Part shown: positions 54,241-63,854 of the stretch, in pieces
Position numbering within the stretch: the first letter of the stretch is position 1
Layout: every line of letters begins with the position of its first letter
Assembly: GCA_016929335.1 (NCBI GenBank)
Contig: JAFGIY010000062.1
Location: 23,378-87,377, forward strand
Direction: 5' to 3'
Length of the DNA: 64,000 nt
DNA from: Acidobacteriota bacterium
GTDB lineage: Bacteria; Acidobacteriota; UBA6911
Notes under the pieces: model-generated
Seen by the model: the letters and a program-made list of their open reading frames with translations, nothing else
The model's database searches: none
Told to the model about the DNA's origin: nothing
Translations under genes and position numbers: made by a program

Positions 54241-56856
54241 ATGAGCGCTAAGAGGTTGTTCCTGATTGACGGTATGTCTCATATTTACCGGGCTTACTAT
54301 GCCATTCGCAACCTGAGCAATGCCAGGGGGCTTTCCACCAACGCCATCTTTGGTTTCACATCCATGCTGCGCAAGCTGATACAGGAGCACAAGCCCGATT
54401 ACATCGGTGTCGCGCTCGATCTGGAAGGCCCGACCGTGCGACATGAGAAATATCAAGCCTACAAAGCAACCCGAAAACCAATGCCTCCGGATCTGATCGA
54501 GCAGATTCCATATATCCGCAGGGTATGCGAGGTGTTTCGTGTGCCCGTCATCGGATATGCCGGATATGAGGCGGATGATGTGATTGGGACTCTATCTCTG
54601 AAGGCAACGGAAAAAGGGCTCGAATCCATAATCGTTACCGGCGATAAGGACATGCTGCAGCTTGTTTCGGACCGTGTCTTCGTCCTCGATACCGCAAAGG
54701 ATTCCCTGCTGGATGCGGAAAAGGTCACGGAAAAGCTGGGCGTCAAACCGGATCAGGTGGCGGATCTTCTGGGATTATGGGGTGATGCCTCGGACAATAT
54801 CCCGGGCGCTCCCGGAATCGGAGAAAAAGGGGCCAAAGAACTCATACAGACTTACGGCAATCTCGAAAATGTACTTAGCAACTGGGACAAAGCCAAAAGA
54901 AAGATGTACCAGGAAAGCCTGAGGGACAATGTGGAATTGATCCGGACCAGCCGCGAACTGGCAACCATTCGAAGGGATCTGCCGATCGAGCTGGATCTGC
55001 AATCGTTCGTCTTGTGCGAACCCGATCGTCAATCTGCCTTTGAATTGTTTTCCGAGCTCGAATTCAAGAGCCTGATGAAGGAATTCCTCGATGAGAAGAA
55101 GCATGAGCCGCTGAAGGGCGAATGGCTGAAGAATTCGCAGCGGAATCTCCAGTCGATGGTTCAGCAATCCCGGATTTTCGTGGAATTGAGCCATGCCATA
55201 GGCCCTCTGAACCGCAAGATCGCCGACATCGCTAGCGTCCGGGGAGAAGACGGGGATGCGGTCCTGATTGATCTAAAAGAAAGCGCCCAGGCCCGTCAGT
55301 GGGAAAGTATTGCAGATACGGAATCGCTGAAGAGCGTCTGTTGGGATTCCAAACTCTATCTTCTCTCACAGGAAAGCCGCGGTATACATGTGAGCCGGAT
55401 TCCGGATGATGTCATGCTGATGGCATTTCTTACTGCTCCCACCGCAGGCGATTATTCGCTGAAGCGATGGGCATTGGATCAGCTGCACGTTTCGCTGGAA
55501 GAGGAGAATACCGGAGCGCAGGGTTCGCTTCTGGACGAATCGGGGAAAGTCGCCGAAATCCTGTGCCGACGGCTGGAATCCGTTCGTGCGCTTCATGAAA
55601 TCTTGAATCCACGGCTCGATCAGCTCCAGGTGCGCGAGCTATATGAGGAAATCGAGCTTCCCCTTGTGCGCGTGCTCGCGGATATGGAACGGGAAGGGAT
55701 CAAGGTCGATCGCGCGATGCTGCAAACGATGTCCGCCTCAATGGAAAAGCAGCTGTCGGACGTTACCGGCAGGATTTACAGTGCGGCCGGAATGGAATTC
55801 AACATCAACTCGCCCAAACAGCTTGGCGAGGTGCTCTTCGAAAAGCTCAATCTTCCGGTCCTGAAGAAAACGCGCAAGACCGGAGGATACAGCACAGACC
55901 AGGCGGTTCTGGAAGAACTGGCGCAGACCTATGAGCTTCCCAAATTGATTCTTGAATATCGGCAGGTTGCCAAATTGAAGTCCACCTATGTGGATGCGCT
56001 CCCCGCTTTGATCCATCCAAAGACCGGAAGAGTCCATACATCATTTAATCAGACAGGCACGGCCACCGGCCGGCTGTCGAGCTCAGATCCGAATCTGCAG
56101 AACATCCCAATCCGGTCCGAGCTGGGCCGGCTTATTCGGGGCGCCTTCGTTCCGGAAAAAGGCAATCTGTTGCTGGCGGCTGATTATTCACAGGTGGAGC
56201 TTCGTATTCTCGCTCACCTGTCGGAAGATGATGTGTTGGTCAGCGCGTTTAGAGCGGGGGAAGACATCCATGACAGGACAGCACGGGAAGTATTCAGCGC
56301 AGCGGAACTGGAAAACAGGGCTGAATGCAGGCGCAGAGCAAAGGTGATCAATTTTGGCATTATTTATGGACTATCTTCCTTCGGACTGGCGCAAACCCTC
56401 GGCATTTCCAGAGAAAATGCTCAGGCTTTTATCGATGCTTATTTTAAGCGCTACAGCGGAGTCCGGGCCTGGCTGGACAGAACGATTGAGGAGGTGCGCC
56501 GTCAGGAGTATGTAAGAACTCTATTCGGCCGCATCCGGCCTATCCCGGATATCAACAGCCGGGATGCCAATATGAGGCATTTTGCCGAAAGAACCGCAGT
56601 AAACAGCCCAATCCAGGGGACAGCGGCCGATGTGATAAAGATCGCCATGATTCGCGTGCATAAGGCCTTACAGGATAAACACTTATCCGGGAAAATATTG
56701 CTGCAGGTCCATGACGAGCTTGTGCTTGAAGTCCCCGAAGCGGAAGTGGAAAAGACGCGTATTATTGTTCAGGAGGAGATGGAGGGAGCGGCGAGACTGC
56801 TGGTGCCTCTAAAAGTCGATTTGAACGTTGCCGGGAACTGGATGGATATGAAATAA
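54241..56856 (+). CDS. polA: DNA polymerase I
   Basis: 871 aa from ATG 54241 (AGGA 6 nt before; ATG 54235 is an alternative). 5' nuclease domain 1-290 (RLFLIDGMSHIYRAYYAIRN, GDKDMLQLVSDRVFVLD, GVKPDQVADLLGLWGDASDN, GAPGIGEKGAKELIQTYGN). The 3'-5' exonuclease-fold region (about 305-480) lacks the DxE, NxxxD and YxxxD metal motifs, so proofreading is absent. Polymerase domain intact: DPNLQNIPIRSELGRLIRGA, DYSQVELRILAHLSEDD (motif A), RRRAKVINFGIIYGLSSFGL (motif B), VHDELVLEVPEAEV (motif C). Confidence 0.95.
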   Translation: MSAKRLFLIDGMSHIYRAYYAIRNLSNARGLSTNAIFGFTSMLRKLIQEHKPDYIGVALDLEGPTVRHEKYQAYKATRKPMPPDLIEQIPYIRRVCEVFRVPVIGYAGYEADDVIGTLSLKATEKGLESIIVTGDKDMLQLVSDRVFVLDTAKDSLLDAEKVTEKLGVKPDQVADLLGLWGDASDNIPGAPGIGEKGAKELIQTYGNLENVLSNWDKAKRKMYQESLRDNVELIRTSRELATIRRDLPIELDLQSFVLCEPDRQSAFELFSELEFKSLMKEFLDEKKHEPLKGEWLKNSQRNLQSMVQQSRIFVELSHAIGPLNRKIADIASVRGEDGDAVLIDLKESAQARQWESIADTESLKSVCWDSKLYLLSQESRGIHVSRIPDDVMLMAFLTAPTAGDYSLKRWALDQLHVSLEEENTGAQGSLLDESGKVAEILCRRLESVRALHEILNPRLDQLQVRELYEEIELPLVRVLADMEREGIKVDRAMLQTMSASMEKQLSDVTGRIYSAAGMEFNINSPKQLGEVLFEKLNLPVLKKTRKTGGYSTDQAVLEELAQTYELPKLILEYRQVAKLKSTYVDALPALIHPKTGRVHTSFNQTGTATGRLSSSDPNLQNIPIRSELGRLIRGAFVPEKGNLLLAADYSQVELRILAHLSEDDVLVSAFRAGEDIHDRTAREVFSAAELENRAECRRRAKVINFGIIYGLSSFGLAQTLGISRENAQAFIDAYFKRYSGVRAWLDRTIEEVRRQEYVRTLFGRIRPIPDINSRDANMRHFAERTAVNSPIQGTAADVIKIAMIRVHKALQDKHLSGKILLQVHDELVLEVPEAEVEKTRIIVQEEMEGAARLLVPLKVDLNVAGNWMDMK

Positions 56857-56984
56857 ATCGGAACAGAGACTATATACTTACGTAAAGAATCGTTGTTGTT
56901 GGAGGTGACTGTTTCCGGGAAGGTCAATTTTGACCTGAGTTTTGAGCTGTAATGCTTTCGATCTGACTGCCGGGGGGAGAAAGG

Positions 56985-57632
56985 TTGAGTTCGGGAATCG
57001 GAGAAGAACTCATAGAGATGCGCAGTCTTGGCCTTGGACTCGGCCAGGAAGCGACCGTCACGGATAATAGTCTGGTGAGCGAGTTCATTTCCGGGAATGA
57101 TGAGGCGTTTACCCAGCTTGTTGCTCGGTATAAGGATTCAATCACCAACTACCTTAATATGATGGTGGGCGATTACGACATCGCAGTGGATCTGAGCCAG
57201 GAGACATTCCTGAGGGTTTACCGGAGCATCCATCGTTACAGCAACGTGTACCAGTTCTCAACATGGATATATCGGATAGCAACCAACCTGGCAATTGATG
57301 AGATCCGCTATCGGAAGCGTCGCGGGCAGGTATTCTATAGGAATATATTAGGCAACCGTCAATCGTCTTCCAAAGAAGGGCATGAGTTTGAGATTGGCGA
57401 TATCCGGCGCAATCCCCGAGATGAAGTCCTGAGGAAGGAGACCGGCCGGGTTCTGGGCGATGCCATCCGGTCTTTGCCGGAAAAGTACAGAACGGCTTTC
57501 ATTATGAAAGAGGTCCAGGAACTGCCCTATGAAACCATTGCCAAGATCCTGAATTGCTCGGCAGGGACTATCAAGTCGAGGCTGCACCGGGCCAGAGAAC
57601 TGCTTCAGAGAAAACTGGAGCATTATATTTAG
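56985..57632 (+). CDS. ECF RNA polymerase sigma factor
   Basis: 215 aa if started at TTG 56985, which has GGGGGGAGAAAGG directly before; ATG 57018 is a second choice without a good site. Region 2 AFTQLVARYKDSITNYLNMM, VDLSQETFLRVYRSIHRY and FSTWIYRIATNLAIDEIRYRKRR; region 4 AIRSLPEKYRTAFIMKEVQE and YETIAKILNCSAGTIKSRLH. Ten bp before an anti-sigma factor gene, so regulated by it. The RpoE-like layout suggests envelope-stress control. Confidence 0.93.
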   Translation: MSSGIGEELIEMRSLGLGLGQEATVTDNSLVSEFISGNDEAFTQLVARYKDSITNYLNMMVGDYDIAVDLSQETFLRVYRSIHRYSNVYQFSTWIYRIATNLAIDEIRYRKRRGQVFYRNILGNRQSSSKEGHEFEIGDIRRNPRDEVLRKETGRVLGDAIRSLPEKYRTAFIMKEVQELPYETIAKILNCSAGTIKSRLHRARELLQRKLEHYI

Positions 57633-57641
57633 ATCACCGTT

Positions 57642-58340
57642 ATGGATTGCCGTACGTTTCATCAAAAATTGGACGATTACCTGGAAGACGGCCTGGATTT
57701 TTCCGGGCGTTTCGGGATTGAGCGCCATGCCCAGCAATGCATTCGCTGCGGGAAGGCTCTGGCGGATGCGCAGCATTTGAGGCAGATGGTGCAAGGGCTG
57801 CAGCGGGTCAAAGCACCGGCGAATTTCGAAACATCGGTTTTGAAAGAGATCGCCAGACAAAAGGCCAATGAACGATTCTGGAATATTCGAAAATACTGGA
57901 TTTGCGGCTTTGAATGGCCGTCGTGGCGGAAACTGGCGATTGCCTCCTCCGGTCTGGCCGTTTTGGGCCTGATCATTTTCTACGCGTCCCATCGGACGAA
58001 TACGGAACGTGTTTCGGCTCCTGTTCCCGTTGCTGCCGAACCTGCAAAGATTTTCATAGAAGCAAAGGAAGCAAATCGCCCGGTCAACAAGGTCGAAACT
58101 CCTTTAAAGAAGGAACCCTTGCTGGCTGAGACACGCAAAGCCAAACCAAAAGATCTCCCTTCCCCTGTTGCGGTTGAACCTGTGCTCGTTGATGACCGGG
58201 ATGCCGTGGAACCGGGCTATGTGGAATACACGATAGGAGAGCCGGCGGAACATGCGGTGCCGTTACGGTTGCCCAAGAAAATTCCTCTGCGCTATAACCC
58301 GATATCCGAAGAATATTTTATACTTAACGTGAGCCATTGA
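57642..58340 (+). CDS. Zinc-finger anti-sigma factor, single TM
   Basis: 232 aa. ZAS motif H29-A-Q-Q-C33-I-R-C36 (HxxxCxxC), TM helix about 95-115 (KLAIASSGLAVLGLIIFYAS), then an extracytoplasmic Pro/Glu/Lys-rich tail of about 115 residues ending LRYNPISEEYFILNVSH. Binds and holds the ECF sigma factor encoded just upstream. Its periplasmic tail could be the target of regulated proteolysis or binding. Confidence 0.88.
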   Translation: MDCRTFHQKLDDYLEDGLDFSGRFGIERHAQQCIRCGKALADAQHLRQMVQGLQRVKAPANFETSVLKEIARQKANERFWNIRKYWICGFEWPSWRKLAIASSGLAVLGLIIFYASHRTNTERVSAPVPVAAEPAKIFIEAKEANRPVNKVETPLKKEPLLAETRKAKPKDLPSPVAVEPVLVDDRDAVEPGYVEYTIGEPAEHAVPLRLPKKIPLRYNPISEEYFILNVSH

Positions 58341-58347
58341 ATCAGCC

Positions 58348-59754
58348 ATGGTCTGTACGCAGCCTATTAAATCAATCCGCCGGACTTGTCTTCTGGCTTT
58401 TCTCCCATTACTCGTTGCCGTGCCGCTCGGCTTCGGATTTGATCTTCAGCAGCCTGCAGGTGAGGAGCAGGCGCCGGTGCTGGTACGGGTAAACATAATC
58501 GTGGAGACGCGCGGCGCCGCGGATACAGTCGAGATTAACGGGCAGCTGGTTGCCGACTACAGACCGACAATAATTCAGGACTTCCCCTCCGTAGGAATTG
58601 TTCTCGATGACCGGAATTTCATAATGACGTTTCTCGGCTATCGATGGGTTGATATCCACGGTTCTGATGCCCGAATTTTCATTACTCCCGGGAAAGGGCA
58701 GAAATGGAGAGGAAAGCTCGTCGGCATCGATCAAAGCAACGGCGTGGCTGTTATCAAGCTGCTGGAGGGCAAGCTCGACAAGACTCCGCTCTGTCTTCAT
58801 TGCGAGGTCCAGGACGGTGCTATTGTGATCGCTCCGATCATGGAAAGTCAGGAGAAATCGGAATATCGCGAAGCGCAAATTGTCTCGATGAGGACCGGTA
58901 TCAGATCCCTGGATCCTGCTGCCTGGACAATGACCCTGAACCGCCCTTTCCCCGATATCGGGCTGCCGGTTCTCACGCCGGATCGCCGTGTCCTTGGGTT
59001 TATTGCGAATCAGGATCCGGCGGACATGCAAGTCGTCGTTTATCCCATTGCACAGCTCGTTTCTTCCGCGAGGAAAATCCTCAAAACTGGAGGAGACATA
59101 CGTTCAGGATGGCTGGGCATCTTTCTTGATACCTCCTACCACTCAAAAGACGCGGGAATATCGGTTTTGCGCGTTGAAGAGGGCAGCCCTGCGCAGAAGG
59201 CCGGTATTGTCGCCGGAGACCTCCTGCGCAAATTCGACGGACACGAGCTTAAAGATGCCCTTCAGTTTATCCAGCTGGTTCAGAATGCTTCGATAGGCTC
59301 CAAGGTCCAGCTGGATATCGTTCGACAAGGACAGCTGACGAAGCAAACCGCATTTATCGAAGCCCGCAAGCCTCCACAAAATCGAAGCCGTTGGTCTTTC
59401 AACCTGGCTGCCACTTTTGATCCTGCAGCCAAGGGAATGATTCCGGAACTCACGCCTCTCAATCCTCGGCTTTTGATGGGGCTGAGCACGGAAATGCTGA
59501 CACCGCAGCTTGCTGAGGCGCTCCAGATGTCGGGACGAACCGGATTGCTGGTCCTGGGCGTTGCTCCTAAAATGCCGGCCGATATGGCCGGAGTGCAGAT
59601 TGGCGACATTATAGTCTCGATCGACGGACAGCCGATTCTGGATCCTCTGGGTTTTACCTCCTTCCTGCAGACACATGCCTGGGGTCCCCAGTCCATTCTG
59701 AAAATCCTGCGCAAGGGAGCCGAGCGCACCGTCATCGTCCGGCTGGGCGACTGA
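58348..59754 (+). CDS. Exported HtrA-like protein with two PDZ domains, catalytic triad lost
   Basis: 468 aa, signal peptide about 1-31. Trypsin-like fold about 45-240: the His segment (normally TNxHV) reads IMTFLGYRWVD, the Asp segment (DLAVLK) reads NGVAVIKL and the Ser segment (GNSGGP) reads PDIGLPVL, so no triad is present. PDZ1 about 255-345 (GWLGIFLDTSYHSKDAGISV, GSPAQKAGIVAGDLLRKFDG), PDZ2 about 375-465 (GLLVLGVAPKMPADMAGVQI, GDIIVSIDGQPILDP). It sits in the sigma/anti-sigma operon where active DegS/MucD-type proteases are often found, so it may be a sensor or binding protein for misfolded envelope proteins. Confidence 0.82.
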   Translation: MVCTQPIKSIRRTCLLAFLPLLVAVPLGFGFDLQQPAGEEQAPVLVRVNIIVETRGAADTVEINGQLVADYRPTIIQDFPSVGIVLDDRNFIMTFLGYRWVDIHGSDARIFITPGKGQKWRGKLVGIDQSNGVAVIKLLEGKLDKTPLCLHCEVQDGAIVIAPIMESQEKSEYREAQIVSMRTGIRSLDPAAWTMTLNRPFPDIGLPVLTPDRRVLGFIANQDPADMQVVVYPIAQLVSSARKILKTGGDIRSGWLGIFLDTSYHSKDAGISVLRVEEGSPAQKAGIVAGDLLRKFDGHELKDALQFIQLVQNASIGSKVQLDIVRQGQLTKQTAFIEARKPPQNRSRWSFNLAATFDPAAKGMIPELTPLNPRLLMGLSTEMLTPQLAEALQMSGRTGLLVLGVAPKMPADMAGVQIGDIIVSIDGQPILDPLGFTSFLQTHAWGPQSILKILRKGAERTVIVRLGD

Positions 59755-60092
59755 AATACAAATTCATATTAATCTGTCTTAGTTTCATCGGATTATGCGG
59801 CGCTAATTTTGGCCCTCTGCCGACTTCATATGTGGCAGAAGTTTTTCAGTGACGATCCTGGATTATTCAAAAACAGATCGATGATCCCACCGCCGGCTTC
59901 AGGCTCATAAAATTTTTTTTAAAAAAAATTCGCCGGAGCTTTCACAAACGGGCATTGAGATATTACATTTACATCAACAAGTGCTGGAATAGAGGACCAG
60001 GGGATTCCCCCCAACCTTCGGGTTCTTGCAGATTAACCAGTTGAATTCAATGCAGCACATGCAGCATCGGTACACTGCCGGAGGTCTACGCG
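59755..60092. other. Intergenic region with T8A8 palindrome and small hairpins
   Basis: 338 bp with no credible gene. It contains a perfect 20-bp palindrome of A2T8A8T2 at 59911-59930 flanked by CGCCGG on both sides (a bent-DNA or binding site candidate), a GGGG-ATT-CCCC step and a UUCG-type hairpin AACC-TTCG-GGTT (60013-60024) in the probable leader of the Omp85 operon. GGAGG precedes ATG 60093. Confidence 0.5.
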
Positions 60093-61403
60093 ATGGAATA
60101 TCGATGCCCCCGAATCACTCTCACTTGTCATAAATCCGAACAGAACAGGCCATGGAAACTCACGGTGCTCATATTGTTCGTTTTGGGAATTTCATTCCGG
60201 ACTTTCCTGCCAGTTCCCGGACTTGCTCAGGATTTGCAGGATTCCCAGACCGGCAGCCGGATTGAATGGATAAAGGAACAGCAGGAGCAGAAGGCGCGGA
60301 ATCTCCAACCGGCTGCACCGCCCAAAGCGGAGCAGGCGATGAAAAGGTTTATAGGCGACGATCCGCTAAACAGGTACCTGGGAGGAATTCCGGGCTTTTA
60401 CCTCAGATTAGGAGGCCTGTCGAGCGGCGGAGGCTTTGGCCTCGGTCCCGAATATCACAGGCCGGATTTAGCCAGAGGCCGGATGTCCTTCCGCGTGTTC
60501 GCCGCCGGATCGATGAAGAAATGGTATCTGCTTGAAACAGAGTTGCGATTTCCGCACATAAGCGGCAGCCGTCTGGATTTGGATATACTGGGGCGCCGCG
60601 CGGATGCCAATTCCATAGACTATTACGGGCCGGGGCATGATTCCGTTAAGTCCGGACATTCAAATTACCGGCGCGAAGAGAACAAACTCGCAATAGCCCT
60701 GGCTTTCAAACCGGCGCGCAACTATTTCAGCGTCGGCGCTGCCGCCGGATACTTGTGGCTCAATACCGGATCAGGCCAATCGGAGCTTTCTGCATCTTCC
60801 GAGAAGCTTTACTCTGCGGATATGGCTCCGGGAATTGACAAACAGACACATTATTTGCAGACCGGATTATTCTTCAATGTGGATACTCGTGACAGGGCGA
60901 ATCATCCACGCTCCGGAACCCGCTTTCGGGTTGAGCTCAACCGGTTCGACGACAGGAAGCATGATCAATATTCTTTTCAGCAGATCAAAAGCTCAATTGA
61001 ACAATACCTTTCTTTCTTTAACATGAAACGAGTAATCGCGCTGCGCGTCCGCGCCATACTCAGCTATCCCTTTCACGGCAACGAGGTCCCGTTTTATATG
61101 CAACCCACGCTGGGAGGTCCTTCAGACCTTCGTGGGTATCGGCGCTATCGCTTCCACGACGACAACAGCTTTGTGGCCAACGCGGAGTATCGCTGGGAAG
61201 TCTTTACCGCAATGGATGCCGCTGTTTTTGCCGACGCAGGAAGGGTGTTCCACAGAGACAGGGATTTTGACCTTCAGAAAATGGAGACCGATGCGGGATT
61301 CGGTATCCGCTTCAAATCCCGTGAGGCGGTGGTATTTCGAATCGACACGGCATTCAGCCAGGAAGGAATCGGATTATGGTTCATATTCGATCATGTATTT
61401 TAA
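60093..61403 (+). CDS. Omp85 (BamA/TamA) family outer-membrane protein
   Basis: 436 aa. Signal-anchor/signal helix about 23-46 (LTVLILFVLGISFRTFLPVP, ending LAQDLQ), no visible POTRA repeats, and a barrel from about residue 90 to the end. Omp85 barrel features: GSRLDLDILGRR, DTRDRANHPRSGTRFRVELN, GGPSDLRGYRRYRFHDDNSF (the RGY loop), NAEYRWEVFTAMDAAVFADA, final strands VFRIDTAFSQEGIGLWFIFD. C-terminal Phe as usual for barrel insertion. Overlaps the next gene by 28 nt, so it forms an operon with it and the PAP2 gene. Confidence 0.9.
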   Translation: MEYRCPRITLTCHKSEQNRPWKLTVLILFVLGISFRTFLPVPGLAQDLQDSQTGSRIEWIKEQQEQKARNLQPAAPPKAEQAMKRFIGDDPLNRYLGGIPGFYLRLGGLSSGGGFGLGPEYHRPDLARGRMSFRVFAAGSMKKWYLLETELRFPHISGSRLDLDILGRRADANSIDYYGPGHDSVKSGHSNYRREENKLAIALAFKPARNYFSVGAAAGYLWLNTGSGQSELSASSEKLYSADMAPGIDKQTHYLQTGLFFNVDTRDRANHPRSGTRFRVELNRFDDRKHDQYSFQQIKSSIEQYLSFFNMKRVIALRVRAILSYPFHGNEVPFYMQPTLGGPSDLRGYRRYRFHDDNSFVANAEYRWEVFTAMDAAVFADAGRVFHRDRDFDLQKMETDAGFGIRFKSREAVVFRIDTAFSQEGIGLWFIFDHVF

Positions 61404-62986
61404 GTGTCGTCGCCTGTGCAATCTGCCTGGGAATGAGTGCGGCTCAGACTCAAAAATTCTATCACGATGATCCTATCCAGGCAGATCCTAAACCCATTGC
61501 CGTTAAGGAAGCCGGAAAGCTCAAGATCTTCGACCTGCACGACTACGTCTATCAGACAGGCAGGCAAAATGCCCGGATTTCCCGTCCGGCCATGGGAATA
61601 AACACTCTCGGCGAGGCGCCCGACAGCGCGTGGTTTACCAACCGGCATGGGCGCAACAGAATGACTCGGGAGGAGCTGAAAAGAGGTCCGGGCAACGAGC
61701 ATCCGCCGAGGCCCCCCTATGTAATTGTTGGGGCCAAGACCGAAGGCATCACGCCCGGTTTTAAAATGAAGGATGCAAATGGACGTGTCTATTTTGTCAA
61801 GCCGGATCCCGTTACCAATCCGGAATTGAACACGGGAGCGGATGTCATTGGCTCAAAATTCTTTTACGCAATCGGCTATAACACGCCGGAAAATTATATT
61901 GTCAGAATACGCAAATCCGAATTGACGGTCGGGAAAGAGGCGAAAATTTCGCTGCCCAACCGGATTTCTCGTGAAATGGTGGGACATGACATCCAAGGCA
62001 TTCTGGAAAAGGCAGCCAGATCGCCGGATGGCTCCTATCGCGTCATAGCCAGCCTGGCAATCCCAGGCAAAGACCTGGGACCTTTTCGATACGAAGGGAC
62101 TCGATCCGATGATCCGAATGACCTGGTTCCGCACGAGGACCGGCGCGACTTGAGAGGTTTGTTTGTATTTTGCGCCTGGTTGAATCACACCGACGCCAAG
62201 GCGGCAAATTCTCTGAATGCATTGATCCGGGAGGATGGGATCGAATACATTCGGCATTACCTGATTGATTTCGGTTCCGCTTTCGGCAGTGACGGCGATG
62301 CGCCAAAAGACGCCAGGTTTGGAAACGCATATCAGATTCCCGTTGCCGGAGCCGTGATGAAATCCCTGCTGGGCCTTGGACTGTATTCCCCTGGATGGGA
62401 ACGCGCTGTCTACCCCAAACTCAGCGCGGTTGGAAGGATCGAATCGGATGCCTTCGAGCTGGATCGCTGGAAACCCAATTACCCGAATCCCGCGTTTCTC
62501 CGCCGCCGTCCTGATGATGAATACTGGGCTGCGAAAATTGTCATGGCTTTTACCAACGACGATATCCGCGCTGTTGTGGAAACCGGACAGTATAGTGATC
62601 CGCTGTTTGTCGACTACCTTGTGTCAACGCTGGCTCAGCGGCGGGACAAGATCGGCCGTGCCTGTTTTGCAAACGTGCTTTCACTTGATAATTTCGGGAC
62701 CAGGGACGGAGATCTTTTCTTCGAGGACCTGTCGGTAACGTATAATTTCCGGGCACTCCTTCCATATCAGATATCCTGGTCCGGATTCGATAACAATACC
62801 GGAGCTTTCACACCCCTGCCGGGCGAAACGTCTTTCCGTCTGCCGCGCCTGATCGATTCAGCCGCGGACGGAGAGTATTTCGCCGCCCGGATTCATGCCG
62901 AGCCGGATGAACGAAAAACCGTTACAGTATTTCTGCGCAAGAAAGGCGCTGCTCGTGAGATTGTGGGCGTTGAAAGGGAATGGTAA
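61376..62986 (+). CDS. Secreted protein with kinase-fold motifs (HipA/FAM20-like arrangement)
   Basis: 536 aa, signal peptide 1-23 (IRSCILSVVACAICLGMSAA). Not a recognised named family. Kinase-like elements appear in order: beta-strand Lys GRVYFVKPDP (K142), acidic helix residue E150, catalytic-loop-like HTDAKAAN (271-278; D273, N278) and metal-binding DFG at 298-300 (YLIDFGSAFG). The C-terminal half contains a helical DDEYWAAKIVMAFTNDDIRA segment and a beta domain. If folded as a kinase it would act outside the cytoplasm, where ATP is scarce, so another nucleotide or lipid donor is possible. GGAAGGA precedes ATG 61376 inside the Omp85 gene. Confidence 0.6.
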   Translation: MVHIRSCILSVVACAICLGMSAAQTQKFYHDDPIQADPKPIAVKEAGKLKIFDLHDYVYQTGRQNARISRPAMGINTLGEAPDSAWFTNRHGRNRMTREELKRGPGNEHPPRPPYVIVGAKTEGITPGFKMKDANGRVYFVKPDPVTNPELNTGADVIGSKFFYAIGYNTPENYIVRIRKSELTVGKEAKISLPNRISREMVGHDIQGILEKAARSPDGSYRVIASLAIPGKDLGPFRYEGTRSDDPNDLVPHEDRRDLRGLFVFCAWLNHTDAKAANSLNALIREDGIEYIRHYLIDFGSAFGSDGDAPKDARFGNAYQIPVAGAVMKSLLGLGLYSPGWERAVYPKLSAVGRIESDAFELDRWKPNYPNPAFLRRRPDDEYWAAKIVMAFTNDDIRAVVETGQYSDPLFVDYLVSTLAQRRDKIGRACFANVLSLDNFGTRDGDLFFEDLSVTYNFRALLPYQISWSGFDNNTGAFTPLPGETSFRLPRLIDSAADGEYFAARIHAEPDERKTVTVFLRKKGAAREIVGVEREW

Positions 62987-63783
62987 TGCGACGAATAAGA
63001 GTCCATTGGTCCATATTTGCCTTCATTGTGCTGCAATTCTTTCTAGCTGCCCAGCCGGTTCCGGGGCAGGAGGAATCCGGGAATAATCCGGAGGAGACTA
63101 AGTTCTTTCAGCTATTCCCGCCACCCGCACCCCAGGCACAAAAACATCCGGCCGGAATCCGCTTCCTTCGCGATATATGGATTGACCAGAAGGCAATCTG
63201 GACAAGTCCCTTCCAGCTGAAGAGCAAACAGGTTGTCACCCTTGCGCTGCCGCTTGCGGCTGCTACCGCCGGATTGATCGCCACAGATTCGCGGACTGCT
63301 GATTATCTTCCCAATACCCGAGATCAGATCCGGTGGTCCCAGCGGATTTCCAATTTCGGAGCTATCTACACATTGGGCCTCCTCACCGGGGGAATGCTCG
63401 CGGGAGGCAAGATTGTCCATAAGCCCAATTATTCGCACATCGGGCGGATCTCCGCGGAAGCTCTGGTCAGCTCAATCCTGACAAACTATGCGCTTAAGGC
63501 CATCACCCAGCGTGAACGGCCCAATCAAGGCAGCGGAGACGGCAAGTTCTGGGCTGGCGGACAAAGCTTTCCCTCAGGACACGCGATGACCAGCTGGGCC
63601 GTTGCTATTGCGCTTGCCCACAGTCCTCAATGCCCAAGATGGCTTGCCTATACATCGTATGCCATGGCGACGATCATCAGCCTTTCGCGCTGGAGCGCAC
63701 ACAAACACTTTCCATCGGACATTCTGGTGGGAGGAGTCTTTGGAGGACTCATCGGCAATTATATAGCCCGACGGCCTCGTTGA
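62986..63783 (+). CDS. PAP2 family phosphatase (membrane, periplasmic active site)
   Basis: 265 aa from ATG 62986 (AAAGGG 7 nt before; ATG 62980 overlaps the upstream stop and is an alternative). Signal/TM start, then about four further TM segments. PAP2 catalytic motifs are complete: KAITQRERP (KX6RP), FPSGHAMTSW (PSGH) and SRWSAHKHFPSD (SRX5HX3D). Family members dephosphorylate undecaprenyl diphosphate, phosphatidate or lipid A phosphates. Operon with the Omp85 barrel and the kinase-fold protein suggests an outer-envelope phospho-modification system. Confidence 0.93.
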   Translation: MRRIRVHWSIFAFIVLQFFLAAQPVPGQEESGNNPEETKFFQLFPPPAPQAQKHPAGIRFLRDIWIDQKAIWTSPFQLKSKQVVTLALPLAAATAGLIATDSRTADYLPNTRDQIRWSQRISNFGAIYTLGLLTGGMLAGGKIVHKPNYSHIGRISAEALVSSILTNYALKAITQRERPNQGSGDGKFWAGGQSFPSGHAMTSWAVAIALAHSPQCPRWLAYTSYAMATIISLSRWSAHKHFPSDILVGGVFGGLIGNYIARRPR

Positions 63784-63854
63784 ATGGATTATTGCCGGAA
63801 GGGCATTTATAAAATGCAATTCATGCCGGCCGAACACGGTGGGTGTCCTTCCTC

